Positions 1 to 9,760 of a stretch of DNA of 64,000 nucleotides are shown one piece after another. The stretch spans positions 7,006,001 through 7,070,000 of the forward strand of contig NC_046683.1 in assembly GCF_009870125.1 (NCBI RefSeq), written 5' to 3'. Within the stretch, counting starts at the first letter, position 1. Each line of letters starts with the position of its first letter. A program made the translations under genes and the position numbers. Source of the DNA: Drosophila pseudoobscura. Its lineage: Eukaryota > Arthropoda > Insecta > Diptera > Drosophilidae. Below the pieces are notes generated by a model. It saw nothing but the letters and a program-made list of their open reading frames with translations, was not told the DNA's origin and searched no databases.

Positions 1-2700
1 CTAGATTCAGCAAGATCATCCCGATCTAAAACTCATATTTATAATTCAATTCAGAAGTCCTCTCTCTCATAGTTCCCGTTCGAAGGGTATTTTTACAAGA
101 GCAAAAATAAAAATTCAAGAATTGTTCTAAATCTGATGCAAAGAAGGAAAAGTGAAAGTGTAAAGAGCAGAAAGCAAAGAGGGAAAACAAAGAGTGAAAG
201 ATGGGGTGGTGGAGAGGTTTGGGCGGGGAGACTTCTCAGGGCTGGGGATAGCCTGACGACAAGTCGGGGAATTGGATTATGAGTTTGACAAGCGGCAAGG
301 AGCAGGACACAAGAAAGGACATAGAATAAATGATGGTAAGGTTCTGAGAAAATGGGTGGGGGGGGGCAAGCACTGCATACATAAATACTCGCTTGTACAT
401 ATGTATTGTATTATATTTACATGTATGTACTTTTACATCTCCCACATATGCATGTGTGCATCTACATATGTATGTATGTGTGTATGTATGTATGTGTCTC
501 CCCTCTCCTCTTTTGCCAGTGATGTGGCAAGTGATGTAAAAGCACCAAAACTTTTATTTGCCTTTCGTAATTAGTTGGGAGTCGTGTCCTGGCGAAGGAT
601 CTACGAACGGGTGAAAAAGGGATACGTACATAGATACATACGTGTAAATGCTGGCACACACGCACACATTCATTGTAGCGTTCGTCTGCGCGTGTGCGTG
701 CGTATATGTATAACACACACACACAGTCTCACGCATGGAGTCCTGCGGGTCCTGCAAAATACATAAACGGCCACACGTCGCACACATGCTGCTCTCTTTC
801 GCTCCCTCTTTCTAGCTATCCTCCTCTCTCTCGCTGGCATATCCTTTTCTGGCGCACACACATACGTGAATAACCGTTATCCACATGTGTACGCTCTTGT
901 GTGTGTGCCACGTATCACACATGCATATAAACGCGCGTATGAATATGTGTGTATAGGGGTGAAACGACATCCGTGAGAGGATAAACTCAGGACATCATAA
1001 TGGGCGTGGCCTAAACTCCCACAGAGTGCAAAAGAGAGAGGGAGAGAGAGAGTTGATTGCATTTCCAAAAGAGGAACAACAAAAGGCTATGGGAATGCGT
1101 GTGTGATGATTGTTAATGCCTTCACCTACAACGCGCGCTGCTTTTACCAGAACTATTAATAACTCCACTGGTCGCTACTCTGTTTTTTGTTCAGGGGGCA
1201 TTATGTAAGGGATCTATATAGAAATCAAATAATACCTGAAATAAATTTCAAAAAGCTCTCACATGCAAAACACGCGCCAAAAAGAAAAGCTTTTACCCTT
1301 GAAAAGAATTGAAAAAGCTTCAGCAGGTTCCCGCAAAAGTCGCCAGGTGGGGTCTGCTATCGAAATCACCACTGCTGCACCAGATCAGTGCTACCATTTT
1401 GGCTTCTTTTAGCCAATATCTGGCATTTTTTTTAGTACTTCCAGCAAATTCTGGCTATCGTGACCACTGGATCTGAGATTATTCCACGCTGAGTTTTTGT
1501 AAAAGATTTACTATTAGCTTATTTTATTTAGTATTAGAAATCATTTTTACTTAAACTATAATCAAATTTGTTTATATATCCATTAGCTTGGATCTTATAT
1601 ATTTAAGAGTTTACAAGTCAGTTAGACTTACAGTTCTCTTCATTCTACTTTCTACATTCTACTTCATTACATTAATAAATGTTAAAGGTGCGTGAAAAAC
1701 AAACTATTAGAGCCCATTGCTTAATTTGCGAATCGAATTCTCTCCCTCTCGTGTTCTAGTGCCTTCGAGTATGAGCCCTCGAGTTGAATGAGTATTCAGT
1801 AAAATTAATGAATATATTGAATGCCATCTTACGAAAGTGTTTAATATATAAATAAAAACACCAACGGCACAAATTTTATATATATTTGTTACATTTCTAG
1901 CTTATTAGCCACTTTTAACAGTACGGGCTGCAGCTGATTTCGCATAGCCGATGTAGAGAACAGGGTGATCATTCACGGTATTTTTGGTATATACTTTTTG
2001 GTATATTTTGACGTCGAAATTGAGTTGCAGCACTAATACAGTATGGTTGTGATCAATACGTATCAATTTCTCTTTGGACTGTTGAACTGTTTAAATAGAC
2101 GGCTGACAAGGGGGCTTAAGGCTAAGTTCGGCTTCATCATCCGTATACGTTAAAAATGAGACGGTATATTGTGGTATATTTCTGAGGATCAGACGCTCAT
2201 GATACAACGAAAAAATGAGTCGTAATTTTAAATGGCCTATAGAAAGGGGTATGACAACAGACCAAAACAAGGCAAGGAAAATTGAAAGGTTCGTAAACAC
2301 TTCACCTCGCGTGTGAGGACAATATACCTTGTCCCAAGGGATGTATTTTACCTTGCATGCGGTTGCATTTTCTGGGCCTTTTCACCTCTTGTCCGTACCC
2401 TCATTTTCCTTCCATTATGTAGTAAACGTGTAGCAACCGCGTAGTAACCGTGTAGAGTTTATTATTGACTATAGTTTTTTTTGTTTTTTGTTTTGCTTTT
2501 TAGATAAATTAATATAAATTAAAGTCTGCCCACACCGTAGCCCACGGAGTGTTTTGTATGCCAAATATATAGGCATATACATAAACAAACAACGAAAAAG
2601 AAAAACGAAAAATTCCAATTCATGAAAACACAATTGATCTGCTATCAATTAATACCTGCGGAATTTATAAGGAAACACCAGAATAAAGTTGATAGTGGAG
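1..2700. other. intergenic DNA upstream of fz4
   Basis: No coding exon is supported here. The first 1.1 kb is rich in CA/TG and TATG microsatellites (a TATG run near 469-497, CA runs near 660-725 and 845-950), and its short open frames are low complexity. Around 1.97-2.20 kb are copies of a GGTATATT-type motif resembling Drosophila core-promoter Motif 6, without a clear gene beside them. The rest is AT-rich unique sequence. Confidence 0.6.
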
Positions 2701-3266
2701 TGCACAAAATCATATAAGGAGGAAGCCATATGCAACGGATGACATTTTCTGCTCTAAAAAGATAATCTGCATACGGAATTGTGTGGTGTTCTGCCGTGTG
2801 GCTGGCAGGAGGAGGAGAAGGCAGAAACTAGTTTTGGATAACGGCAGCGGGGGGTGGGGGCAACGGCAACGACAGCGACAGCGGCCCCAGAGGTGGCAGA
2901 CATAAGCAGAACCAGAGCGCGGCAGCGGCTGGGGCAACGATAACAAGAACGACGCGAAAGGTAGTTAACGACTTGACAAGGGGAGCCGCCGCCGCAACAA
3001 CAACGAGCAACAACAAACAAGAACAAGAACAAGAATAACAAAAACAACGTTTCGTGGCAGCCGAAAAGAGAAGGAAGAGAGGGAGAGAGAGAGACGGCTG
3101 CAATGGTCAGGAGCTGAGAAACAAGAAACCGAGAACCGTGAGAGAGGAACAGGTTCTCTGCATCAGCATAAGCAACAGAAGCAGCAGCAGCAGAATTAGG
3201 ATCTGCATAAGGGGAAACCAGAGATAACATCGATTTGCAGTGGGACAGACAGACGCACGAAACACG
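2700..3266 (+). other. fz4: probable 5' UTR of fz4
   Basis: From about 2.8 kb the plus strand becomes rich in CAA/AAC/AAG triplets (for example 2990-3050), a composition typical of Drosophila 5' UTRs, and leads into the fz4 start codon. A TTTGCAG ending at 3240 looks like a splice acceptor, so the last 26 nt before the ATG may begin a new exon. Long minus-strand open frames here (2754-3430) are low-complexity shadows of this triplet-rich leader. The transcription start is not identifiable by eye. Confidence 0.45.
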
Positions 3267-5637
3267 ATGCCACTGCTCCTCCAACTGTTGATGATGCTCC
3301 TCCTGCTATTCCCGATTCCAAATGCCAGGGCCGTACTCTTCGCCAGCAACAGCTCCACCTCCAGTGCCAGTGCCAGTTCCAGCTCCCCGCCAGAGATGCC
3401 ACCCCCCACATTCCGGCAGTGCGAAACCATACGAATTGAGATGTGCCGTGGGATCGGCTACAATGAAACCTCCATGCCCAATCTTGTGGGTCACGAGCTG
3501 CAGACGGATGTGGAGTACACGCTGCAGACGTTCGCGCCGCTGATCGAGTACGACTGCAGCTCCCAGCTGAAGCTATTCCTGTGCGCCGCCTACGTGCCCA
3601 TGTGCACCCCCAAGGCGCCGGTGCACGCGATCGGACCATGTCAGAGTCTGTGCGAGTCGGTGAGGATTCGCTGCCATCCCGTGCTGCAGGGATTCGGCTT
3701 CCCCTGGCCGAAGGCCCTCGACTGTGATCGTTTTCCCAGGGAGAACAACCACGAGACCATGTGCATGGAGGGGCCGGGCGAGATGCATTTGCCCATGCAG
3801 GAGCATGAGCTCTACGGCCCGGTGGCTGGCGGTGGCAGCATCGGCGCTGGCGGAGTGGGAATGGGAGGCGGCAAGCTGCCACTGGACTGTTCGGGATTGG
3901 GCAAATCCCATCTGTATGTGAAGCTGCCGCGTTCCGGTCGCTGTGCGCCACTCTGCGAGGCGGATATCCTGTTCACACCCAGCGAGAAGCATATCTCCGA
4001 GATCTGGGTCTCCACCTGGGCCTATGCCGCTCTCGGCCTGGCATTTGTGGCCACCCTGTGCCTTCTGGTCGGCGACGACAGCAAGCTGGCCAGCGCCAAG
4101 TGGTCGCGCCTGCTCACACCTTCGATCTGGTGCCACAACATGGTCACCATCGGCTGGACCGTACGCTTTATCGTTGGTCGCACGGGCACCGCCTGCGGCA
4201 CTGATCCCCAGGCGCCCAACGAGTCCCTCCTCAGCGTCGATGGCCTGTCCAATGCGGCCTGTGCGAGTGTCTTCCTGCTGCGCTACTACTTCGGAATGGC
4301 TGCCTGTGCCTGGTAAGGATTTCTCCCGTAATTTCCGACTAATCCCCGATTCAATCCCCTGTGATCTCCGCTTGCAGGTGGGCCATCCTCTGTCTGGGCT
4401 GGCATCGAGATATACGCCGCCACAGTCCCGATTCCAAGGGGCACGTGGCCATACCGTCCACCTACGGCGGCAGTCCCGTCAGCCAGGCGGCTCAAAGAAT
4501 GGCTGCCAAGGCGAGTGCCCATCAGAATCTTGCCCAGAATAATTTTGTTTGCTTCGTGGCCTGGGGTCTGCCGGCCTTCCAAACGGCCGCCGTCATAGTG
4601 TTCCGTTATGTGGATGCCGACGAATTGCTGGGTAAGATTGAGATGCAGGCGATACTGAAGACGAAGATTGAATCTAATGTGTGATGCCTGGGTTCCATTC
4701 CTTTGCAGGCGCCTGCTTTGTGGGCAACCAGTCGGACAGGGCCCTGCAGGTGCTGGTGGCGACGCCCGTCTTTATCTACTGGATCTTTGGCTCGATGAAT
4801 CTGATATCCGGCTACCTGGTGCACTGCCGCAACAAGGAGATCCTGCGCAACACCAACTCCCTGAGCCTCCAGCAGCAGCTGCAGCAGTTGAGTGCCCACA
4901 GCAGTTCGGGTATCGGGATCTTCCTGTTCATCTACGGGCTGGCCAGTGCCCTGCTGCTGCTAGCGGTCATTTATGAGTTTGCCAACATCGACATTTGGCT
5001 GAGTTCGGGGGAGACGAGCACACCGCTGTGGCCCTTCCTGGTGCGCGCCTTCATGGAGCTGATGCTGGGCATTTGCTGCTTTGCCTGGGTCCTCGGTCCC
5101 AGCATATCCACCATGTACAAGCGCCAGATATCAATGCGTCCGCAGAAGCAGTCGGCCGCTGCGGCGGCTGCAGCCCAACACCAGCAGCAGCTGCAGATGC
5201 ACCATTTGGATGGGCAGAGCAGCTCCCGGGGATCGCATGCCGCCTGCAGCAGCACCGTTGTCTCCTATCATTCGGTGCGGCCCTCGCACCAGTCGATGGC
5301 CAGTGCCCCGCTGCCCAGTCCCTACAAGCACAAGTCCCCCCCACCAGGAGCTGGCTCCATTTCGCTCAATCAAATATCAAACTACTCCCTAGGCCGCAGC
5401 AGCAGTTCGCACCATCATCACCACCACCACCACCAGCCGCAGCAGCACCATCATCGTCACAGTCCCCAGCAACTGCAGCCGCACCATCATCATCATCATC
5501 ACCAGCAGAAGCAGCAGCAGCAGCAGCACTCTTCCTCCTCCCATCGTCTGTATTATCCAGCGGGTAGCCAGAAGTACAGCCACCACAGCAACTACTATCC
5601 CCAAATGCATCGCTATGGGGATGAGACGCTGCTCTGA
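3267..5637 (+). CDS. fz4: Frizzled-4 Wnt receptor (three coding exons)
   Basis: Seven-pass Wnt receptor of the plasma membrane. Exons 3267-4312, 4378-4631 and 4709-5637 join in phase (donors GTAAGG and GTAAGA) into a 742-residue protein. The start is the first ATG after a likely acceptor and opens a leucine-rich signal peptide. The cysteine-rich Wnt-binding domain spans about residues 52-166 and contains MPNLVGHELQTD and a CMEGPG ending, as in vertebrate FZD4, which is why I call Fz4 rather than Fz, Fz2 or Fz3. A glycine-rich linker leads to TM1 near residue 247; TM7 ends near GICCFAWVLGPS. The KTxxxW Dishevelled-binding motif expected just after TM7 is not visible. The tail is long, alanine/glutamine/histidine-rich, and ends in DETLL, a class I PDZ-ligand pattern. 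The identity comes from remembered family sequences. Confidence 0.95.
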
Positions 5638-6310
5638 GATTCCGCATCTAGAAAGGGTTTCAACTAAATTATGATTTGGATATATCAATGGTTATATCAA
5701 TGCCCCCCACCCATTTAATGGATCCCACTGATTCTGCCTCGTGGATTATTCGTTGAGTGCTAGTCAAAATCAATGCGTTTCGCCTTATCGCAATCCCTAT
5801 TTGTTGTATGTACTGTGTATATGTCCCTTAATGACGATCCTTTATTCCTGTTCCTGTTCCTATTCCTTCCCTTGGCGTTGTACTTAATTCTTAACCATTC
5901 TTGCCGTTCTTTTGTTTTGTTTTTTTTTTCGTGGAGAAACAACGCAGCAACCAAATACTGTGATACGCATGTTCATGTCCTCAAAAGCAGAGGCCCCGAG
6001 ACTTTGCTGTGTCCTCCTCCTCCCTCCCTCCTTCTCCCTCTCCCTCTCTGGCTCGAGCCACGCCACAAATCGAACCGAACACCGAACGAACCGAAAGTGT
6101 ACTTAATGGGAACGCAATCGTATTAATGTGTAATGCTAGCATTAATTCCTAAACTGTATTCAGTGTGCCATTAGCTTTAAGGGGAATACAATACAAATAT
6201 ACATATATATTCGATATATTCGTATACTAACGATGGTTTTTTTTCGTAGTAATTATACTTCTTTTATTATATGTAACTTATTTGCTAGCGAATAAAGTGT
6301 GTCGAAAAGT
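5638..6310 (+). other. fz4: fz4 3' UTR with poly(A) signal
   Basis: About 660 nt of AT-rich sequence with no further open frame follow the fz4 TGA. An AATAAA lies at 6291-6296. Its downstream cleavage region runs into the end of the oppositely oriented FAM177 gene. Confidence 0.6.
6263..6268 (-). terminator. poly(A) signal of the FAM177-family gene
   Basis: TTTATT on the plus strand reads AATAAA on the minus strand, about 160 nt past the FAM177 stop codon. It sits upstream of the fz4 AATAAA (6291-6296), so the two convergent transcripts should overlap by tens of bases. Confidence 0.45.
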
Positions 6311-6426
6311 TGAATATCATCGCGTTTTGGTTTTACCATTTTGTAAAAAGGAGTATCAAAATCTCTCTCTCTCTCTCTTTCTCTCTGAACCCTTTTCCAC
6401 CTGATGAGCGAGCGAGCGAGCACCTA

Positions 6427-7067
6427 CTATTGCCGGCCCTGCTGCTCGGGCTGGGGGACATCTGATGTCGGCGCCCCCCCGCTGCGTGCCGGGGCACACA
6501 GCACGATGGTCTCGTTGCGATTCATGTTGTGGTGATTGTTGTTCTGCGAGCGCTGGGGCTGCCAATTGTTGTCAAGGTCCTCGTCGAGTTGTATTTTGGC
6601 CCTTTGGTAGTTCTCCATTTCGGTGGCATACTTGGCGCTGGTGATGCCCAGCAAGGAGGCCAGGCCACCGCCCACATAGTCGATGCCGGCTAAGAATTTA
6701 TTTCCCACGCGGCTGGCCTTGTAGCGTAGGCGCGGCCCCAACGCCATTTCGCGCTGCAAAGGCAACAAACACACATGAGAAATGAGTCACGTTAGTCGCA
6801 GGGTGGCAACATATAGAGGATTAGAGCAATAGAATGACGCACCTCGTCCAACTGGACATTGTAGCACTTATCGGGGACGTCGGCCTCTGTCTCACTATCG
6901 CTGGATGAGGAGAGCTCCTCCATGACTCCGTCACTGAAGTACAGCATGCGTCGATTCGATTGCAGTTCAAGGGCGGAGACATTATCGGTCTCGCTGATGC
7001 CGCCACCACCGCCACCGCCGCCGCCGCCGCTTCCGGCGCTGAAGCCATTTGCTGAAGCCACCGACAT
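6427..7067 (-). CDS. FAM177-family protein (two exons)
   Basis: Exon 1 is 7067-6843 and exon 2 is 6753-6427, joined in phase 0 (donor GTGCGT, acceptor TTTGCAG), giving 183 residues. The N-terminus has a polyglycine run. Next comes a block with LYFSDGVMEELSSSSDSE, matching the acidic 'xFxxGxxMEEYSTDEDE' region of animal FAM177A1. The second exon carries GGGLASLLGITSAKYATEME, matching the 'IASVLGISTPKYQYAIDEY' region of the same family. FAM177 proteins are small and poorly characterised, with some members linked to Golgi/endosomal membranes, so I give no molecular function. The C-terminus is glutamine/asparagine/proline-rich and low complexity. The gene is convergent with fz4 and divergent from the HMG-box gene. 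Confidence 0.85.
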
Positions 7068-7457
7068 GCTAATAGTTAATCCTTATTCTAGTCCCAAAGT
7101 CACTTAAAACAGTTGATGATGATAGTGATGAATACTTAGTGCTTTGAATGTCGCGCACGGAGTGAGTTTTTGTGTGTGATGTCCGTTTGGATTTGAACAC
7201 GGGGCGACAGCCGCTGTTTTTGGTCATGAAAACACGTTAAAGTCGCTTCACCAAATACAGCGAGGGGGGAAATGATGTCCTTGGGTTCGGGGCCGGCGAC
7301 TCACAATCGCCTTGCATCGCGTGCCATGGAACATTCTCAGTGGTTTGCAAATCAATAAAATAAATGCCGCTCTCTACTGCTTCTGCTTCTGCTTGTTCTT
7401 CCCTGCTGGTGGCTGGCCTCCCCCTACCCCTTGCACACAAACAAATCAACAGTAAGG

Positions 7458-7468
7458 CAGTGTGACCA
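7458..7468 (-). promoter_or_regulatory. core-promoter Motif 1 for the FAM177 gene
   Basis: The minus strand reads TGGTCACACTG, a perfect match to Drosophila core-promoter Motif 1 (YGGTCACACTR), bound by M1BP at housekeeping promoters. It lies about 390 bp upstream of the FAM177 ATG, in the right orientation for that gene. Confidence 0.6.
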
Positions 7469-7707
7469 GGGGCTGTGAAGCGTTAAAATACCGCTTGACC
7501 AGCGCGTACAATAAACATAGTCTCAGCTAGAAATCTCCCACAAATACAATGAATAACAACAATTTCGTATACAACTCGTGGGCCAAAAAATAAGCATGCA
7601 ACCAGTATCCAAACATTCTATATTTCGCAATTAGTTAATTTGATTTTCTGATAGCAGCGAACCCATCCATTTTGTTTTTCATACTGCGTCGAGGCAATGC
7701 TGCGCCC

Positions 7708-7718
7708 TGGTCACACCA
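7708..7718 (+). promoter_or_regulatory. core-promoter Motif 1-like site for the HMG-box gene
   Basis: The plus strand reads TGGTCACACCA, one mismatch from Motif 1 (YGGTCACACTR). It lies about 105 bp upstream of the ATG at 7814. If it marks the promoter, the ATG at 7697 is upstream of the transcript, which supports 7814 as the real start. Confidence 0.45.
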
Positions 7719-7813
7719 AGCAGCTGATTTCTGTCTTCTTCTTCACCCCCCATTTTAGTCTACAAAAAAAAAACAATTGCTTCCGTTGTGGGGCAGCAAA
7801 GTTGCGTCCAATT

Positions 7814-9243
7814 ATGGAGTCGCCTACATTTTATCAAGTAGCCAAGGGTAACGTATTCAAACTGAATCCCATCCAGTGCCGTCATTTAAGGTCTGCCTCA
7901 TTAGATTTTCAGGTCACAGGCATCTCAAGGAGTGGACGCGTACGCAAAAAGTCGTCGAAACTGTTAGACTTCGAATCACCGGAGGAGGTTGAGAAGAAGG
8001 CAAGACGCGGCCAAGGAAGGCCGCCAGCCCGGTATCCAGGTCGAGGGCGCCCACCGAACGCCCTGAGGGAACGCGAGGCAGAACTGGAGCGGGCACTCGA
8101 GAGTGAAATGCTCTTTGATGATCACAATCTATCCGAGACAGAATTACACATACCCGCCCCGACAATGGGCATCGTGCTGATGAATTCCGACGACGAGCTG
8201 GACAACCTGGTGCAGGATCTGGTCGACGGCGTCGAAGCTGAGGCCAGCAATAACGATTCCACCATGCGCCAGAGTCTCTACATGCGCGAGAAGACAAACA
8301 ATCGCAAGATACTCAAGGCTGGCAAAGTGGTCACCGGGAAGCCGTATCGCAAGGACAAGGGAAAGACGCGTTACACAGCCTACAGCCTGTGGGCGCGGGA
8401 GATTCGCAAGCGGGACTTCCAGGATCTGGGTAAGTGCTCAAACCCTTATTGGGGGGCATTGAAGTAAATAAATCCTCTGAATCAAACTTTTGTATGTGTC
8501 CCTTAGACTTTTCCAATGCCGCCAGACGACTCAGCGAGCTGTGGGCGAATGTTTCGAATAGGGAGAAGATTGCCTGGCGACGAAAGGCAAAGGTCCAGTC
8601 CACAAAGGCCCGGGCACGCGAGAAGAACGGTCTTCCGCCCCTGCCCACAGCCAACAATGGGAGCACTGTCGCCCCAGAGGCGCCAGCTCCCGAGGGGAAC
8701 TTCGTAAACCGTGCAACGACAAGCCGCACCAGGAAACTGGCCGCCGATCGACTGGAGTCGGCGACTACTGCGCCATCAACTCCGACATCGACAGCGACAG
8801 TGACTAGTGGACCGCGGCGCAACACAACCCGCAGCTGCAGAGGCCGTCTGCCATCGGCTACCATAAGATCTTTGCCAGGGAAAAAGCCACCGGCATTGCT
8901 GAACTCGCCGTCGGACACAGAGCTGTCGCCGGGAACGGGCACGGGGAGCCAGCGCGAGTATCAGCTGCCGTCAGAGAAATCCAATATCGGGGCCATCGAC
9001 GCGGCGGCCCACTTAAAGCTGCTCGGCGAGAGCCTCACGGTGATCGGGGAGCGTCTCAAGAAGCACAACGGACATGTGGCCCTCTCGGGCAGCCTCTCCG
9101 TGCTGCTGGACAGCCTGCTCTGCTCCATGGGACCGCTTCTCTGCATGACCACGCAGATACCGGGCCTGGAGAACAAGCCTCAGCTGCGTAACAATCTGGC
9201 CAACACGCTGGACAACATTGCATACGTGATGCCAGGACTCTGA
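7814..9243 (+). CDS. HMGXB4-type HMG-box protein (two exons)
   Basis: Exons 7814-8429 and 8507-9243 join in phase 1 (donor GTAAGT, acceptor CCTTAG) into 450 residues. A lysine/arginine-rich N-terminus carries two AT-hook-like GRPP cores near residues 65-82. An HMG box follows at roughly residues 180-250, interrupted by the intron (YTAYSLWAREIRK, then LSELWANVSNREKIAWRRKA). The C-terminus has GESLTVIGERL, SGSLSVLLDSLLCSMGPL and NTLDNIAYVMPGL, which I recognise from vertebrate HMGXB4/HMG2L1. That match at both the box and the far C-terminus makes this the fly HMGXB4 orthologue (I think CG4617 in D. melanogaster, from memory). Likely nuclear, DNA-binding; the vertebrate protein acts in chromatin and Wnt-related repression. 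An upstream in-frame ATG at 7697 is disfavoured because of promoter position. Confidence 0.88.
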
Positions 9244-9760
9244 ATCCAACACAAAAGCACACACACACACACACACACAATACACACAGTACACTTCCAG
9301 CCAACCAATCTTCCACATGGCCAACAGAGCGACAAGAATGGAAGCGGGGAGATCTGTATCATCATGGACTGAGCTTCGCGGGAGTGGCAAACGGCAAAGT
9401 GTATACATATTTATGTAAATTAAGTATTAGGTGATTATTTTAGGCTACAACGATTAATGTGGAATATGTCATGGAATTCTCTCCTCCTTCGCTTCTCTTC
9501 TCCTCCTAATGCCCCTTGCTACGCGAAGGGAATATTCCAGATTAAATCCAATCCCAACTAAAAATGTAGTGGAAAACTTTCCCAAACATTTGATACTCGA
9601 TAGAACATCTCATAGAACAGAGAGAGTGTATCTAAGTTATATTTGATTGCTTCTTCAGATTCGGTGTGCTAAGCAGATTGGACTGCGATCCTTGATAACC
9701 TCAATAAATCAATTTGTCCTAATTTGAGGAACGAATGGCTTAACATTTAATGATCTAATA
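9244..9760 (+). other. 3' UTR of the HMG-box gene
   Basis: After the stop is a CA dinucleotide run (9258-9279), then AT-rich sequence with an AATAAA at 9703-9708. Minus-strand open frames here (9013-9408) are shadows of the last exon and the CA repeat. Confidence 0.55.

Noticed and set aside
3196-3951. 251-codon open frame on the minus strand opposite fz4
   Set aside because: It is antisense to the conserved cysteine-rich domain exon; arginine/proline/serine-rich composition is what an antisense frame of GC-rich coding DNA gives. No homologous motif.
7697-7813. Upstream in-frame ATG for the HMG-box gene
   Set aside because: It sits before the Motif 1-like promoter element and encodes a non-conserved segment; the ATG at 7814 is favoured.
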